Shown here in pieces: positions 1 through 8,088 of a stretch of 64,000 nt of DNA (position 1 is the stretch's first letter; every line of letters begins with the position of its first letter). The DNA lies in NCBI GenBank assembly GCA_032073245.1, contig DAMANX010000019.1, positions 1 through 64,000 of the forward strand. Reading direction: 5' to 3'. The position numbers and the translations under genes were made by a program. Below the pieces are notes generated by a model, which saw nothing but the letters and a program-made list of their open reading frames with translations, ran no database searches and was not told the origin of the DNA. This DNA is from QVMG01 sp032073245. Lineage in GTDB: Bacteria; Bacteroidota; Bacteroidia; Bacteroidales; Tannerellaceae.

Positions 1-17
1 AAAGTTCGGGCTTTTGC

Positions 18-55
18 AAAAAAAAAGAGGATGCGACAGTTTTGACACACCCTCT
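18..55 (-). terminator. Rho-independent terminator of the TonB-dependent protein gene
   Basis: On the minus strand, downstream of the stop at 141, an imperfect stem pairs 48-55 with 26-33 (one mismatch in eight pairs). It is followed by a run of nine T on the transcribed strand (18-26). This fits an intrinsic terminator for the minus-strand gene. The same stretch could also be the edge of a dispersed repeat or insertion sequence lying beyond the window, which cannot be judged here. Confidence 0.5.
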
Positions 56-140
56 ATTCTCCTGTTTGTGAATAATACAGGTTAATAGTTTTTTCATGCT
101 AATGCCACAATAATTTTTCCTTATTCTGCAAATGTCCTCT

Positions 141-2537
141 TTAATGATTCGTTCCTTCAAACAAATCGTGTCCTTCCCGTGATTGTGTAGACCTACTCTT
201 AAAATTATTGAAAGTATAACTTAAAGTAAGAGTTATCAACGGGTATTTTGGACGAATACGTGTAATTGATTCCAGATTAGACGTCGAGATATTGCTAACA
301 TACCGGGCAGAGTTGAATATATCACGAAAAGAAAGTGTGGCTGCCAGTTTTCTATTGAACATCTGTTGCCTGACAGCAAGGTTAACATACCAGAAAGCAT
401 CCGTACGCCCTTGTGTTGTCACTGAAGGCCCTATAAAATTTCCATCTACCTGGATACGGGTGTATTTTCCGGCTTCAAATCCATTATTCAAAGCGATCTC
501 ATAATTAGTGCTCTTTTCGTCTTCACCTAATTCCTGCAATTTGTTCTTTACTTTGTAATGATATAAACTTCCGTTCATATTTATATTCCACCAACGAATA
601 GCTTGCAATTGCAAACTGATTTCCAAGCCTGTTGCATAGTCATTACCTACATTAGCCATAGAATCCAATGTTACACCCGCTTCATAAGGAATACGCAAAC
701 GTTCGATCTTATCTTTCCGGCTCCGATGAAAAACTGAAGCTGAGAGTGAATGTTGCCCTATATTTTTCTTATAATTTAATTCATAAGAATTGATATATTC
801 TGCACGGATATCCGGGTTACCTATTTCAGCGGAGTAATAATCGCGATAGGTGATATAGGGTTCCATAAAAAAGAGTTCCGGACGTGTAATACGACGGGAA
901 TAAGAAGCCATAAGAACATGTTCATTTGGGAAGTGATACCCTAAATGTGCTGAAGGGAAAAAATCGAAATTATTATATGTTCGGTCGGCCCCTTCAATAG
1001 AACTTCTCAATACACGATGTGTATGTTCACCACGCACTCCTACCTGAAATTCAAAAGATTTTAAACTCTCTCCCCACAAAGCATAAATAGAGTTGATGCC
1101 ATGCATAAAATAAAACGTATTATAAATATCATCTCTCCAGTAGAACTCCTGTTTTTCCGGATTCCAGAATTCCATACTGTAATCACCATCTTCAAGATAA
1201 GAAAAGTATTGATATCCGGCTTCTATTTTTCCGGTTGAGCTATAAGGATTTATATAGTCGATATTTCCGCGCGTAGTCCAACGATGTTCATCTTCATAAG
1301 CTCGGTGCCCTTGCTGACGTTGGTTATTTTTATCAAACAGATCACTTTCAAAATACTCCATGGCATTCCCACCAAATTTAGCGTAAAAACTACCGTAGAT
1401 CTGATGTCCCTTATCATTAAATTTATGATCTACTGATGCTGTTCCTTGCAGATAAGTTTCATACAGATCATAAAAGTCGCGACTGTAATAATCCCCTTTT
1501 TCGATAACTTCTCCTTTTACTGCACGTTCCTCCGAATAGTCCAGGTCACCATCACGGGTTCGCCCTCCATGGCCAAATTCACCGTTTATATTGAAAGTTG
1601 TTTTAGGTTGCGTATATTCCCAGCCACCCTTAACAGAATAATTGAAGTTGTTACTTTCACGGGGGCCGTCGGAATGTGATATCGTTGTAGCATCACCGAC
1701 TATTGTTGTTTTTTGCTGATCAAAATCACTTTTTCGTAAGCGCTCTGTCCATGCTCCACCCACAAACCAACGGGATGATTTATTTTGATTGGTAAGTAAG
1801 AAATCGGCTCCACGGGATAAGACAGTACTTCCGGTCAGATTTATAATACCACTCAAACCTTGTTGCAAGTCCTTCCGTGTAATGATATTTATAATACCCA
1901 CATCTCCCCCACTATCATGACGGGCAGAAGGGGTGGTGATAATTTCTATGTTTTCGATATGCCCTGCGGGTATTTGCTCCAAAGCCTGAGTACCACTAAA
2001 CACACTTGGTTTCCCGTCAACATACACAGTAAAACCACTACTACCGCGGAAAGAAACTTCTCCTTCAGCATCCACACGGATAGAAGGGGTATTTTCCAAT
2101 ATATCAACAGCCGATCCTCCGCTGGCCAACATATTGGATGAGGCCTCGATCACTCGTTTATCCAGTTTGTAGATTATTTGCTTTTTATTAGCTACTACTT
2201 CAACCTCACCAAGCCCTACTTCTAAAAGCCGTAGTGGAATTACTCCTATATTTTGCACTCCGTCAGCAGACAAAACTATCTGTCGGGTAAATAGGTCATA
2301 TCCCAGCATTCTTACCATTAGGATGTATTCACCCGTACGCAATGATTTCATTTGGAAAGAACCATCCTCAGCTGTCATTGCTTCAGAGACCACTTTATCA
2401 CCTGAATAAAGAATAACATGCGCATATTCTATCGCAGCCTGCGTCGAGGCATCCGTTACTTTTCCTTCAATACCAGGTGCCGCAAAAAGAGGAAAGGACA
2501 CAATTAGGAATAAAAGAACCGAGAAAAATCTTTTCAT
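141..2537 (-). CDS. TonB-dependent outer membrane beta-barrel protein (non-SusC type)
   Basis: The 798-aa product begins with a signal peptide (about residues 1-19, ending FAAP). A carboxypeptidase-regulatory-like domain follows (about 22-105, GIEGKVTDASTQ...). Next is a plug domain with the pattern VDGKPSVFSG...IEIITTPSARHD, then a long beta-barrel ending in an aromatic-rich strand (YPLITLTLSYTFNN). This is the layout of the Bacteroidetes outer-membrane-beta-barrel receptor family, which takes up or processes ligands at the outer membrane. It lacks a SusD partner and a SusC-type N-terminus, so glycan import is not implied. The gene stands alone with its own promoter box and terminator. The ligand cannot be told from sequence. 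Confidence 0.88.
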   Translation of the reverse strand: MKRFFSVLLFLIVSFPLFAAPGIEGKVTDASTQAAIEYAHVILYSGDKVVSEAMTAEDGSFQMKSLRTGEYILMVRMLGYDLFTRQIVLSADGVQNIGVIPLRLLEVGLGEVEVVANKKQIIYKLDKRVIEASSNMLASGGSAVDILENTPSIRVDAEGEVSFRGSSGFTVYVDGKPSVFSGTQALEQIPAGHIENIEIITTPSARHDSGGDVGIINIITRKDLQQGLSGIINLTGSTVLSRGADFLLTNQNKSSRWFVGGAWTERLRKSDFDQQKTTIVGDATTISHSDGPRESNNFNYSVKGGWEYTQPKTTFNINGEFGHGGRTRDGDLDYSEERAVKGEVIEKGDYYSRDFYDLYETYLQGTASVDHKFNDKGHQIYGSFYAKFGGNAMEYFESDLFDKNNQRQQGHRAYEDEHRWTTRGNIDYINPYSSTGKIEAGYQYFSYLEDGDYSMEFWNPEKQEFYWRDDIYNTFYFMHGINSIYALWGESLKSFEFQVGVRGEHTHRVLRSSIEGADRTYNNFDFFPSAHLGYHFPNEHVLMASYSRRITRPELFFMEPYITYRDYYSAEIGNPDIRAEYINSYELNYKKNIGQHSLSASVFHRSRKDKIERLRIPYEAGVTLDSMANVGNDYATGLEISLQLQAIRWWNINMNGSLYHYKVKNKLQELGEDEKSTNYEIALNNGFEAGKYTRIQVDGNFIGPSVTTQGRTDAFWYVNLAVRQQMFNRKLAATLSFRDIFNSARYVSNISTSNLESITRIRPKYPLITLTLSYTFNNFKSRSTQSREGHDLFEGTNH

Positions 2538-2632
2538 TCTAGTAGCTCATTTGTTATATTTCGTGCCCGACAAATGAATAGTATCACACAACTCACTATT
2601 CTTCTATAAACGGACTTTTTACATTGGATGCG

Positions 2633-2640
2633 CAAATATA
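2633..2640 (-). promoter_or_regulatory. Bacteroidetes -7 box for the TonB-dependent protein gene
   Basis: On the minus strand these bases read TATATTTG, a perfect TAnnTTTG box, about 95 bp upstream of the start at 2537. Just upstream (2651-2661) is a near-palindrome CCGAATTTCGG that could be an operator. No good -33 TTTG is visible, so the promoter may be regulated. Confidence 0.55.
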
Positions 2641-2772
2641 AAAAAGAAAACCGAATTTCGGGTAGAGAATTATTATTTCCTGAGAATCTCTCATATAAAC
2701 AAAACTTTCTTAAATCAATGAACTTTCAGGCGTTCTCTATTGTCATATTGAAAACATTTAAAGCGTAAAACT

Positions 2773-2961
2773 ATGAATAGAGACAGACAAGTGATGAAAG
2801 ACATCGCAAACAAACAAGCACAGGCCCGTGAGCAATATGCAAAGAATAAGACAATAATGTCGGAGTATAAAGTACAAGAGAAAGCAACTGACTTTGTACA
2901 TCCGAATAAGGCAAATGAAGAAGATAAAGAAGATGTAGCTAAAGATCAGGCTTCAAAATAA
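2773..2961 (+). CDS. Small charged protein of unknown function (62 aa)
   Basis: A 62-aa, highly charged, probably helical and soluble protein with no signal peptide or membrane segment. Its second half is rich in Glu, Asp and Lys. It is transcribed divergently from the TonB-dependent protein gene and is followed by a multi-hairpin repeat that could terminate it. The family is not recognised. Isolation between two clear genes, a clean ATG and protein-like composition suggest it is real, but coding status rests on one open frame only. Confidence 0.5.
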   Translation: MNRDRQVMKDIANKQAQAREQYAKNKTIMSEYKVQEKATDFVHPNKANEEDKEDVAKDQASK

Positions 2962-3004
2962 ATTATTATATATTAGGATTGAGGATTTTGACAGTGGTCT
3001 ATAA

Positions 3005-3178
3005 AATGATGTGTGAACTACAGTAATCATGCTCCCCGCCTTGGTTAAGGCGGGGGTGGACCGCTGCTCGCAGCGGTGGGGCGGTTCGTATTCTTGATAA
3101 AATTATATTACCGATTTCTTTTCTCCCACCACCCCACCATCGCAAGCGATGGTCCATCCCCTCCTCAGGCAGGAGGGG
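3005..3178. repeat. 174-bp multi-hairpin dispersed element, copy 1
   Basis: This stretch matches 29431-29604 in the same orientation and over the same length of 174 bp. It holds four inverted repeats: a 9-bp stem at 3034-3055 (CCCCGCCTT/AAGGCGGGG), a stem with CCGCTGC/GCAGCGG, an 18-bp palindrome ACCATCGCAAGCGATGGT, and a stem with CCCCTCCT/AGGAGGGG. The two halves also resemble each other's reverse complement. Here it lies between convergent genes, so it may act as a bidirectional terminator. Open frames inside it are artefacts of the repeat. Confidence 0.85.
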
Positions 3179-3206
3179 GGCTAAGATACTCATATCATAT
3201 ATCTCT

Positions 3207-4400
3207 TTATTCCGTCTCCAATAACCGGATAATATCCTCTTCGTCTATTCCCAATACTTTTTTACTTAACTTTATTTCTTCCAGATTTCCGGTGTTTTTA
3301 CCAGGTGTATCGGATAGTTTGATAGCATGTAGATAGCCTAAATCTTTTGCAAATTTCACCTCTGTCAGTTTTATAACCATATTAAGAGGTTTAACCCCCA
3401 CATCATTGGTAAAATAAGTTCCGATACCATAAGCATCGTGAATACGTCCATTCACATATTCTTTTATTTCTCTTACTCTATCCAGATTTAACGAATCACT
3501 ATATACAATAGTCTTAGATATGGGATCAATACGATTTCTTTTATAAAACTCAATAGTTTCATCCGTGAACTCCAGCGGATCGCCACTATCCCATCGAACA
3601 CCATCAAACAACTTTGCTTGTTTCAGATTAAAGGATTTATAAAAAGATTCAGTGGTATAGGTATCTGTGAGTGTAATACCCAAACTCCCTTGATAAACAT
3701 CTACCCAAGCCTCTAAAGCCTTCATATTGGCGGCCCTGTATCCAAAGATAGCTCCATGAAACATAAACCATTCATGAGGCATAGTGCCGATAGGAGTGGT
3801 ATCATATTTCATTGCGAAATAGATATTACTCGTTCCTTTAAAATAATCTCCGGAATGTTTTTTCAAAGAGCCAACCACTTTATCATGTACATCAAAGGAA
3901 AAACGACGGCGTGTACCAAAATCAGAATGGTCTGCCTGCATTTCTTTTAATTGAACAGCTTTATATATAGCATTCTCTTCCACCTGCTGTGGCTTCTCAC
4001 CTGTCATCTGAAAATACAGTTCCGAAATAATAGCCATTAATGGAACTTCCCACAACACAGTCCGATACCAATAACCCTCTATTACAATTCTTAAATCTCC
4101 ACCCTTCTGGGTAATATGTACTTCCTCAGGATTATAACGGTAACCTTCGAGAAAATCAATAAAAACCGGGTCGAAGAAATAACACCGTTGAGTGATATAG
4201 TTTTTCTCTTCTTTTGTCATTTTAAGGTGAGCCATTCCGGCTACCTCTTCTTTCAATCTCTCCGCAAATCCTTTGGGGAAAGATGTCTTTCCTCTGTTCA
4301 TAAATTCATACTTCACCATTGACCAGGGATATAACCGCTGGATAGCAAGCATGACAGAGAATTTATATAAATCGTTATCGGTAAAATGTTTAATAATCAT
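3207..4400 (-). CDS. pncB: Nicotinate phosphoribosyltransferase
   Basis: The 397-aa product matches the usual length (about 400 aa) and whole-length pattern of nicotinate phosphoribosyltransferase. This enzyme makes nicotinate mononucleotide from nicotinate and PRPP with ATP in the NAD salvage (Preiss-Handler) pathway. Visible motifs include DNDLYKFSV at the N-terminus, FGTRRRFSFDVHD (about 161-173), GTMPHEWFMFHG with His209 in the region of the known phospho-histidine, and RWDSGDP plus YSDSLNLD for phosphate and ribose binding. It is cytoplasmic and appears monocistronic. The nearby sirtuin gene is another NAD-linked enzyme, but it is divergent and separated by another gene, so no operon is implied. 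Confidence 0.95.
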   Translation of the reverse strand: MIIKHFTDNDLYKFSVMLAIQRLYPWSMVKYEFMNRGKTSFPKGFAERLKEEVAGMAHLKMTKEEKNYITQRCYFFDPVFIDFLEGYRYNPEEVHITQKGGDLRIVIEGYWYRTVLWEVPLMAIISELYFQMTGEKPQQVEENAIYKAVQLKEMQADHSDFGTRRRFSFDVHDKVVGSLKKHSGDYFKGTSNIYFAMKYDTTPIGTMPHEWFMFHGAIFGYRAANMKALEAWVDVYQGSLGITLTDTYTTESFYKSFNLKQAKLFDGVRWDSGDPLEFTDETIEFYKRNRIDPISKTIVYSDSLNLDRVREIKEYVNGRIHDAYGIGTYFTNDVGVKPLNMVIKLTEVKFAKDLGYLHAIKLSDTPGKNTGNLEEIKLSKKVLGIDEEDIIRLLETE

Positions 4401-4473
4401 AATCTCCTGTTTCTTTATATAACAAAACAGGGCTTAGAGTGTTCTGATTTACAGATCGGAATTGATTATTAAG

Positions 4474-5088
4474 TTAGAGAACATATCCTAAAACCAATCC
4501 CAGTGTGAATGTTTTATCTTTTATATCATTATTCTTCCCTCCATATGGTCTAACAAAACTTGGAAGATAACCGAAGTTGAGACCTACCTGCATTCTATCA
4601 AACTGACCATAAAAACCTGCTTCTACTTTTAATCCGGCAATAAGTTTATGCATTCCTTTTACCTCAAAATCCGGCACCTTAGGCTTCATACGCCCTTTCA
4701 GAAAAATATCTATCCGCGGCCCACACCCTGCATAAACCCAGAAGTTGTTTACTAAAGGAGTTTTTACACGAAATGTCGTATTCATTGTCAGATAATCCAA
4801 TTGTAGTTGATGTTCTGTACCAACTCCTCCATATTCCACAGGACTATTTATAATACCATCCGTGCCTTTTCGCAAAAAACCTATCTGACTGGATAAGGCA
4901 TACCAATCTCTATCCATATAATCTAATCCTAAAGAAAGCTGATAAGGATAGATCCAATCATTCGAACTATTCTTTATAACTAAATCGGATATCGCAATAC
5001 CATTTTCGATCTTTATCACTTGCGCTTTACCCACTACAGACAGACAGATTAATGCACTCATCAGAAACAAAAGCTTTCTCTTTTTCAT
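4474..5088 (-). CDS. Small outer membrane beta-barrel (porin-like) protein
   Basis: A 204-aa protein with an N-terminal signal peptide (KKRKLLFLMSALICLSVVGKAQ, cleavage after about residue 22). About eight amphipathic strands alternate with short turns, and the C-terminus is an aromatic/hydrophobic strand (FTLGLVLGYVL). This is the pattern of the small outer-membrane barrel families common in Bacteroidetes (PorT/OmpW-like size). No enzyme motif is seen. It is divergent from the sirtuin gene, and the shared intergenic region contains a 12-bp palindrome CCGTTTAAACGG at 5114-5125. Function beyond outer-membrane location is unknown. Confidence 0.7.
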   Translation of the reverse strand: MKKRKLLFLMSALICLSVVGKAQVIKIENGIAISDLVIKNSSNDWIYPYQLSLGLDYMDRDWYALSSQIGFLRKGTDGIINSPVEYGGVGTEHQLQLDYLTMNTTFRVKTPLVNNFWVYAGCGPRIDIFLKGRMKPKVPDFEVKGMHKLIAGLKVEAGFYGQFDRMQVGLNFGYLPSFVRPYGGKNNDIKDKTFTLGLVLGYVL

Positions 5089-5179
5089 AAAGTCTTTATT
5101 TAATAGGTTTATACCGTTTAAACGGGAATAATTTACATATCGTATAAATGGCTGAGAGGTTCTGCTCGACTTTTTTATG

Positions 5180-5187
5180 TATGTTTG
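5180..5187 (+). promoter_or_regulatory. -7 promoter box of the sirtuin gene
   Basis: TATGTTTG matches the TAnnTTTG consensus and lies 28 bp upstream of the ATG at 5216. It overlaps an earlier in-frame ATG at 5177, which argues that translation starts at 5216. Confidence 0.5.
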
Positions 5188-5215
5188 TATGACATTATAT
5201 GGTAATACAAATTGT

Positions 5216-5908
5216 ATGAAAAAGAAACTAATAGTTCTCTCCGGAGCCGGTATGAGTGCGGAAAGTGGTATAGCGACCTTTCGTGATTCGGATGGTTTAT
5301 GGAATAAATACCGGGTAGAAGATGTGGCTACCCCTGAAGCATTTGCTAAAGACCCTGAATTGGTACTGGACTTCTATAATTTCCGTAGACGTGAATTGCT
5401 AAAAGCAGAACCTAATGCAGCACATTTGGGTTTGGCAGCTTTGGAAAAAGAATTTGATGTACATATAATTACACAAAACATTGACAATCTCCATGAACGG
5501 GCAGGAAGTACAAAAGTACTGCATTTACATGGCGAATTAATGAAAGCATGCACGGACTACGATTTTCAGACAACTTATGATCTTTCTCCGGAAAACCCTG
5601 ATATTAGCATCGGTGATACTGATCCCAATGGATATCAATTACGCCCTCATGTTGTCTGGTTTGGCGAACCAGTTCCAATGATCGAACCGGCCATTGAACT
5701 GGTAAGACAGGCTGATATTTTGGTAGTGATAGGTACATCTTTGAATGTTTACCCAGCTGCTGGATTAGTAAATTATGTTCCTACCGGACGGCCTATCTAC
5801 CTGATAGATCCTAAGCCCGTTCACACCAACCGGAATGATATACATGTGATACAAACCGGAGCATCGGAAGGAGTGAAACAGCTAACAGAAATGCTTAATC
5901 AACGATGA
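5216..5908 (+). CDS. cobB: SIR2-family NAD-dependent protein deacylase (CobB-like)
   Basis: The 230-aa product carries the sirtuin signatures: GAGMSAESGIATFRD (residues 10-24) for NAD binding, TQNIDNLHERAG, the catalytic His in LHLHGEL, RPHVVWFGE and VIGTSLNVYPAAG. It should remove acyl groups from lysines while consuming NAD, in the cytoplasm. The zinc-ribbon cysteines present in E. coli CobB are missing: only one Cys lies between HGEL and RPHVVWFGE. It may therefore be a zinc-less variant. The start at 5216 is preferred over 5177 because the promoter box overlaps the earlier ATG and sirtuin homology begins at MKKKLIVLSGAG. The gene appears monocistronic. Confidence 0.9.
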   Translation: MKKKLIVLSGAGMSAESGIATFRDSDGLWNKYRVEDVATPEAFAKDPELVLDFYNFRRRELLKAEPNAAHLGLAALEKEFDVHIITQNIDNLHERAGSTKVLHLHGELMKACTDYDFQTTYDLSPENPDISIGDTDPNGYQLRPHVVWFGEPVPMIEPAIELVRQADILVVIGTSLNVYPAAGLVNYVPTGRPIYLIDPKPVHTNRNDIHVIQTGASEGVKQLTEMLNQR

Positions 5909-5929
5909 GTGGTGAGTGATAAGTGGTGA
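5908..5929 (+). repeat. Short dispersed repeat AGTGGTGAG-N-AGTGGTGA, copy 1
   Basis: A 22-nt stretch made of two AGTGGTGA units 14 nt apart, overlapping the sirtuin stop codon. It recurs in inverted orientation at 10331-10352 with two mismatches. Function unknown. Confidence 0.5.
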
Positions 5930-6010
5930 ATTATTTCTATTGCTTTGCTTATGGAATATAAGGTAAATAATTTCTTCTCGATTTAGAAGCCTATAAAATA
6001 AGCGGAACAG

Positions 6011-6041
6011 TTTGTTTATTTAAAAAAAGGATTTATCTTTG
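6011..6041 (+). promoter_or_regulatory. rpmH promoter
   Basis: TTTG at 6011-6014, a 19-bp spacer and TATCTTTG at 6034-6041 form a perfect Bacteroidetes sigma-ABfr promoter (TTTG, 19-21 bp, TAnnTTTG). It lies 44 bp upstream of rpmH, as expected for a strong ribosomal protein gene. Confidence 0.8.
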
Positions 6042-6085
6042 CAGCCCGAATTGGTTAAGAATATAATAATAAATCATATAGGAAA

Positions 6086-6238
6086 ATGAAAAGAACATTT
6101 CAGCCTTCGAACCGGAAAAGAAAGAACAAGCACGGCTTCCGTTCAAGAATGGCTACAGCTAATGGCCGCAGAGTATTGGCTTCCCGTCGTGCAAAAGGAA
6201 GAGCAAAATTAACTGTATCTGACGAGTACAACGGATAA
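6086..6238 (+). CDS. rpmH: 50S ribosomal protein L34
   Basis: The frame encodes 50 residues: MKRTFQPSNRKRKNKHGFRS at the start, then RMATANGRRVLASRRAKGRA and a short acidic tail. This is the highly conserved, very basic L34 of the large ribosomal subunit (typically 44-52 aa). The gene has a consensus promoter 44 bp upstream and a strong intrinsic terminator 22 bp downstream, so it is probably monocistronic. In many bacteria rpmH sits beside rnpA and dnaA. Here its neighbours are the sirtuin and PASTA protein genes. Confidence 0.97.
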   Translation: MKRTFQPSNRKRKNKHGFRSRMATANGRRVLASRRAKGRAKLTVSDEYNG

Positions 6239-6260
6239 GCGGTTCATTTGTAAGTTTTAT

Positions 6261-6301
6261 AAAGAAAGTAAAGGTTTTACTAAAAAGCCTTTACTTTCTT
6301 T
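6261..6301 (+). terminator. rpmH intrinsic terminator
   Basis: A perfect 14-bp inverted repeat (6261-6274 with 6288-6301) encloses a 13-nt loop, and the right arm is T-rich. It sits 22 bp after the rpmH stop and separates rpmH from the PASTA protein gene. Confidence 0.85.
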
Positions 6302-6366
6302 GTTTATGAGGCTTTTTTTCTACTTTTGACAGATTATTCAAAAAGGTTAAAGAGCTTACAAGTGTA

Positions 6367-6999
6367 ATGATGAAAATGAAAGACTTTTTCGTTAAGCTAT
6401 TTAAGAATCCATTCGTAATAAATTTGATAATTATGATGGTTGTTTCAGGTGTCATAATTTATGGCGTTCTGAAATGGCTTGATGTATATACCCATCATAA
6501 TAAAGCCGTCCTTGTTCCGGATGTAAAAGGACTTGCCATAGAAGAAGCCGGCGCTTTTATTGAGAATAGCGGTTTGCGTTATAATGTAATTGATTCTGTT
6601 TTTTCTAAAGATGTACCTCAGGGTGCAATCGTAGAATTGATTCCATCTGCAGGTTCAAAAGTAAAAAAAGGACGCATTCTTTTTGTTACTATTAACGCTA
6701 CAACTTCTCAAATGGCAGAAATTCCTGAAGTAGAAGATCTTTCTTTCCGCCAGGCGTACGCAATTCTTAAATCCCGAGGTTTTACAAATATAGAAACAAA
6801 ATATGTGCCGGGAATCTATAAAGACCTGGCTCTCGGAATAGAGATGAACGACCGCCTATTAACTCCTAATGAAAAAGTGCTGTTAACAGCTCCCCTTGTT
6901 TTAAAGATCAGCAGTGGTGAATCTACACCAGTAGACTCGTTAACAGATGATTTAGAAGCTATTGCGCCCTTAGACAGTGAAGTTGAACGTTGGTTTTAA
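6367..6999 (+). CDS. PASTA-domain membrane protein
   Basis: A 210-aa protein with a short cytoplasmic N-terminus, one membrane helix (about residues 17-38, VINLIIMMVVSGVIIYGVL) and two PASTA domains outside (about 45-115 and 117-185, each with the V/IPxV...A...G pattern). PASTA domains bind peptidoglycan fragments or beta-lactam-like groups in other bacteria. No kinase or transpeptidase domain is attached, so it is a stand-alone sensor or scaffold. It lies 3 bp before the RluD-like gene and two genes before ddl, a peptidoglycan-precursor enzyme. This fits a cell-wall role and is a gene order I recognise from Bacteroidales. Confidence 0.88.
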   Translation: MMKMKDFFVKLFKNPFVINLIIMMVVSGVIIYGVLKWLDVYTHHNKAVLVPDVKGLAIEEAGAFIENSGLRYNVIDSVFSKDVPQGAIVELIPSAGSKVKKGRILFVTINATTSQMAEIPEVEDLSFRQAYAILKSRGFTNIETKYVPGIYKDLALGIEMNDRLLTPNEKVLLTAPLVLKISSGESTPVDSLTDDLEAIAPLDSEVERWF

Positions 7000-7002
7000 C
7001 GA

Positions 7003-8088
7003 ATGGACGACTATTATAACGACATAGAGGACGAAGAAGATGATCTGATTTTACCCCAAGAAGGGGAAGAACCTGATTCGACACAGATGTACGAACATTT
7101 CCGTTTTGTAGCGGATAAGGGACAAACTCTACTGCGTGTTGATAAGTTCTTAGTGGATCGTATGATGGGTGCAACCCGGAATCGTATCCAGCTTGCAGCG
7201 GATGCCGGTTGTATACGTGTAAATGATAAACCGGTGAAAAGCAACTACCGTGTTAAACCGCTGGATATCGTTACTCTGGTATTAGACCGCCCTCGCCGCG
7301 AACTAGAGATTATTCCCGAAAATATTCCTTTGAATATTGTTTACGAAGATGACGATCTGATGATTATCAATAAACCTGCCGGTTTAGTGGTACATCCCGG
7401 ACATGGGAATTATACAGGTACTCTTGTAAATGCATTGGCCTACTACCTGAAAGATGATCCTTATTATGATCCTTCCGACCCACGTGTAGGTTTAGTTCAC
7501 CGTATCGATAAAGATACCTCCGGATTGCTGGTTATTGCCAAAAAGCCGGAAGCTAAATCTAACCTAGGCCTTCAATTCTTCAATAAAACGACTCAACGCA
7601 AATATCTTGCTTTGGTGTGGGGAAATGTACGCGAAAACGAAGGCCGTATTGAAGGCAACATAGCACGGGATCCCCGCGACCGGATGCAAATGACTGTATT
7701 CCCCGAAGGAGATCATGGCAAAACTGCTGTTTCCCATTACTCGGTGGTGGAGCGGTTAGGTTATGTATCCCTTGTGGAATGCCGCTTAGAAACAGGCCGT
7801 ACACATCAGATTCGTGTACACATGAAATATATCGGCCACACACTGTTCAATGATGAACGGTATGGAGGCCATGAAATCCTGAAAGGAACTACTTTTACAA
7901 AATATAAACAATTCGTACAGAATTGTTTTGCCATTTGTTCACGCCAGGCACTTCATGCTAAAACTTTGGGGTTCATTCATCCAACTACCGGCAAAGAAAT
8001 GTTTTTTGACTCTGATTTGCCGCAAGATATGGAACAGCTGGTTGATAAATGGCGTGTTTATGCTAATGCTAAAGAATTAGAAGAATGA
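7003..8088 (+). CDS. rluD: RluA/RluD-family 23S rRNA pseudouridine synthase
   Basis: The 361-aa protein has an acidic N-terminal extension (1-30), an S4 RNA-binding domain (about 42-95, LRVDKFLVDRM...GCIRVNDKPVKSN) and a pseudouridine synthase domain. The catalytic motif is HRIDKDTSGLLVIAK, with Asp169 as the expected nucleophile, followed by LETGRTHQIRVH. Together these identify an RluD-like enzyme that isomerises uridines in rRNA. The exact target position cannot be read from sequence. Its stop overlaps the ddl start by 4 nt (ATGA), indicating translational coupling. Confidence 0.93.
   Translation: MDDYYNDIEDEEDDLILPQEGEEPDSTQMYEHFRFVADKGQTLLRVDKFLVDRMMGATRNRIQLAADAGCIRVNDKPVKSNYRVKPLDIVTLVLDRPRRELEIIPENIPLNIVYEDDDLMIINKPAGLVVHPGHGNYTGTLVNALAYYLKDDPYYDPSDPRVGLVHRIDKDTSGLLVIAKKPEAKSNLGLQFFNKTTQRKYLALVWGNVRENEGRIEGNIARDPRDRMQMTVFPEGDHGKTAVSHYSVVERLGYVSLVECRLETGRTHQIRVHMKYIGHTLFNDERYGGHEILKGTTFTKYKQFVQNCFAICSRQALHAKTLGFIHPTTGKEMFFDSDLPQDMEQLVDKWRVYANAKELEE

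Noticed and set aside
1..140. Insertion-sequence end at the left edge
   Set aside because: The short inverted repeat and T-run are fully explained as a terminator of the minus-strand gene. No transposase or target duplication is visible.
2999..3336. Open frames on both strands around the 3.0-kb element
   Set aside because: They fall in the multi-hairpin repeat and antisense to pncB. The translated GC-rich repeat (LPEEG...RLRWWGGG) is a known type of false gene.
5177..5215. Earlier start for the sirtuin
   Set aside because: The promoter box 5180-5187 overlaps it, and family similarity begins at the ATG at 5216.
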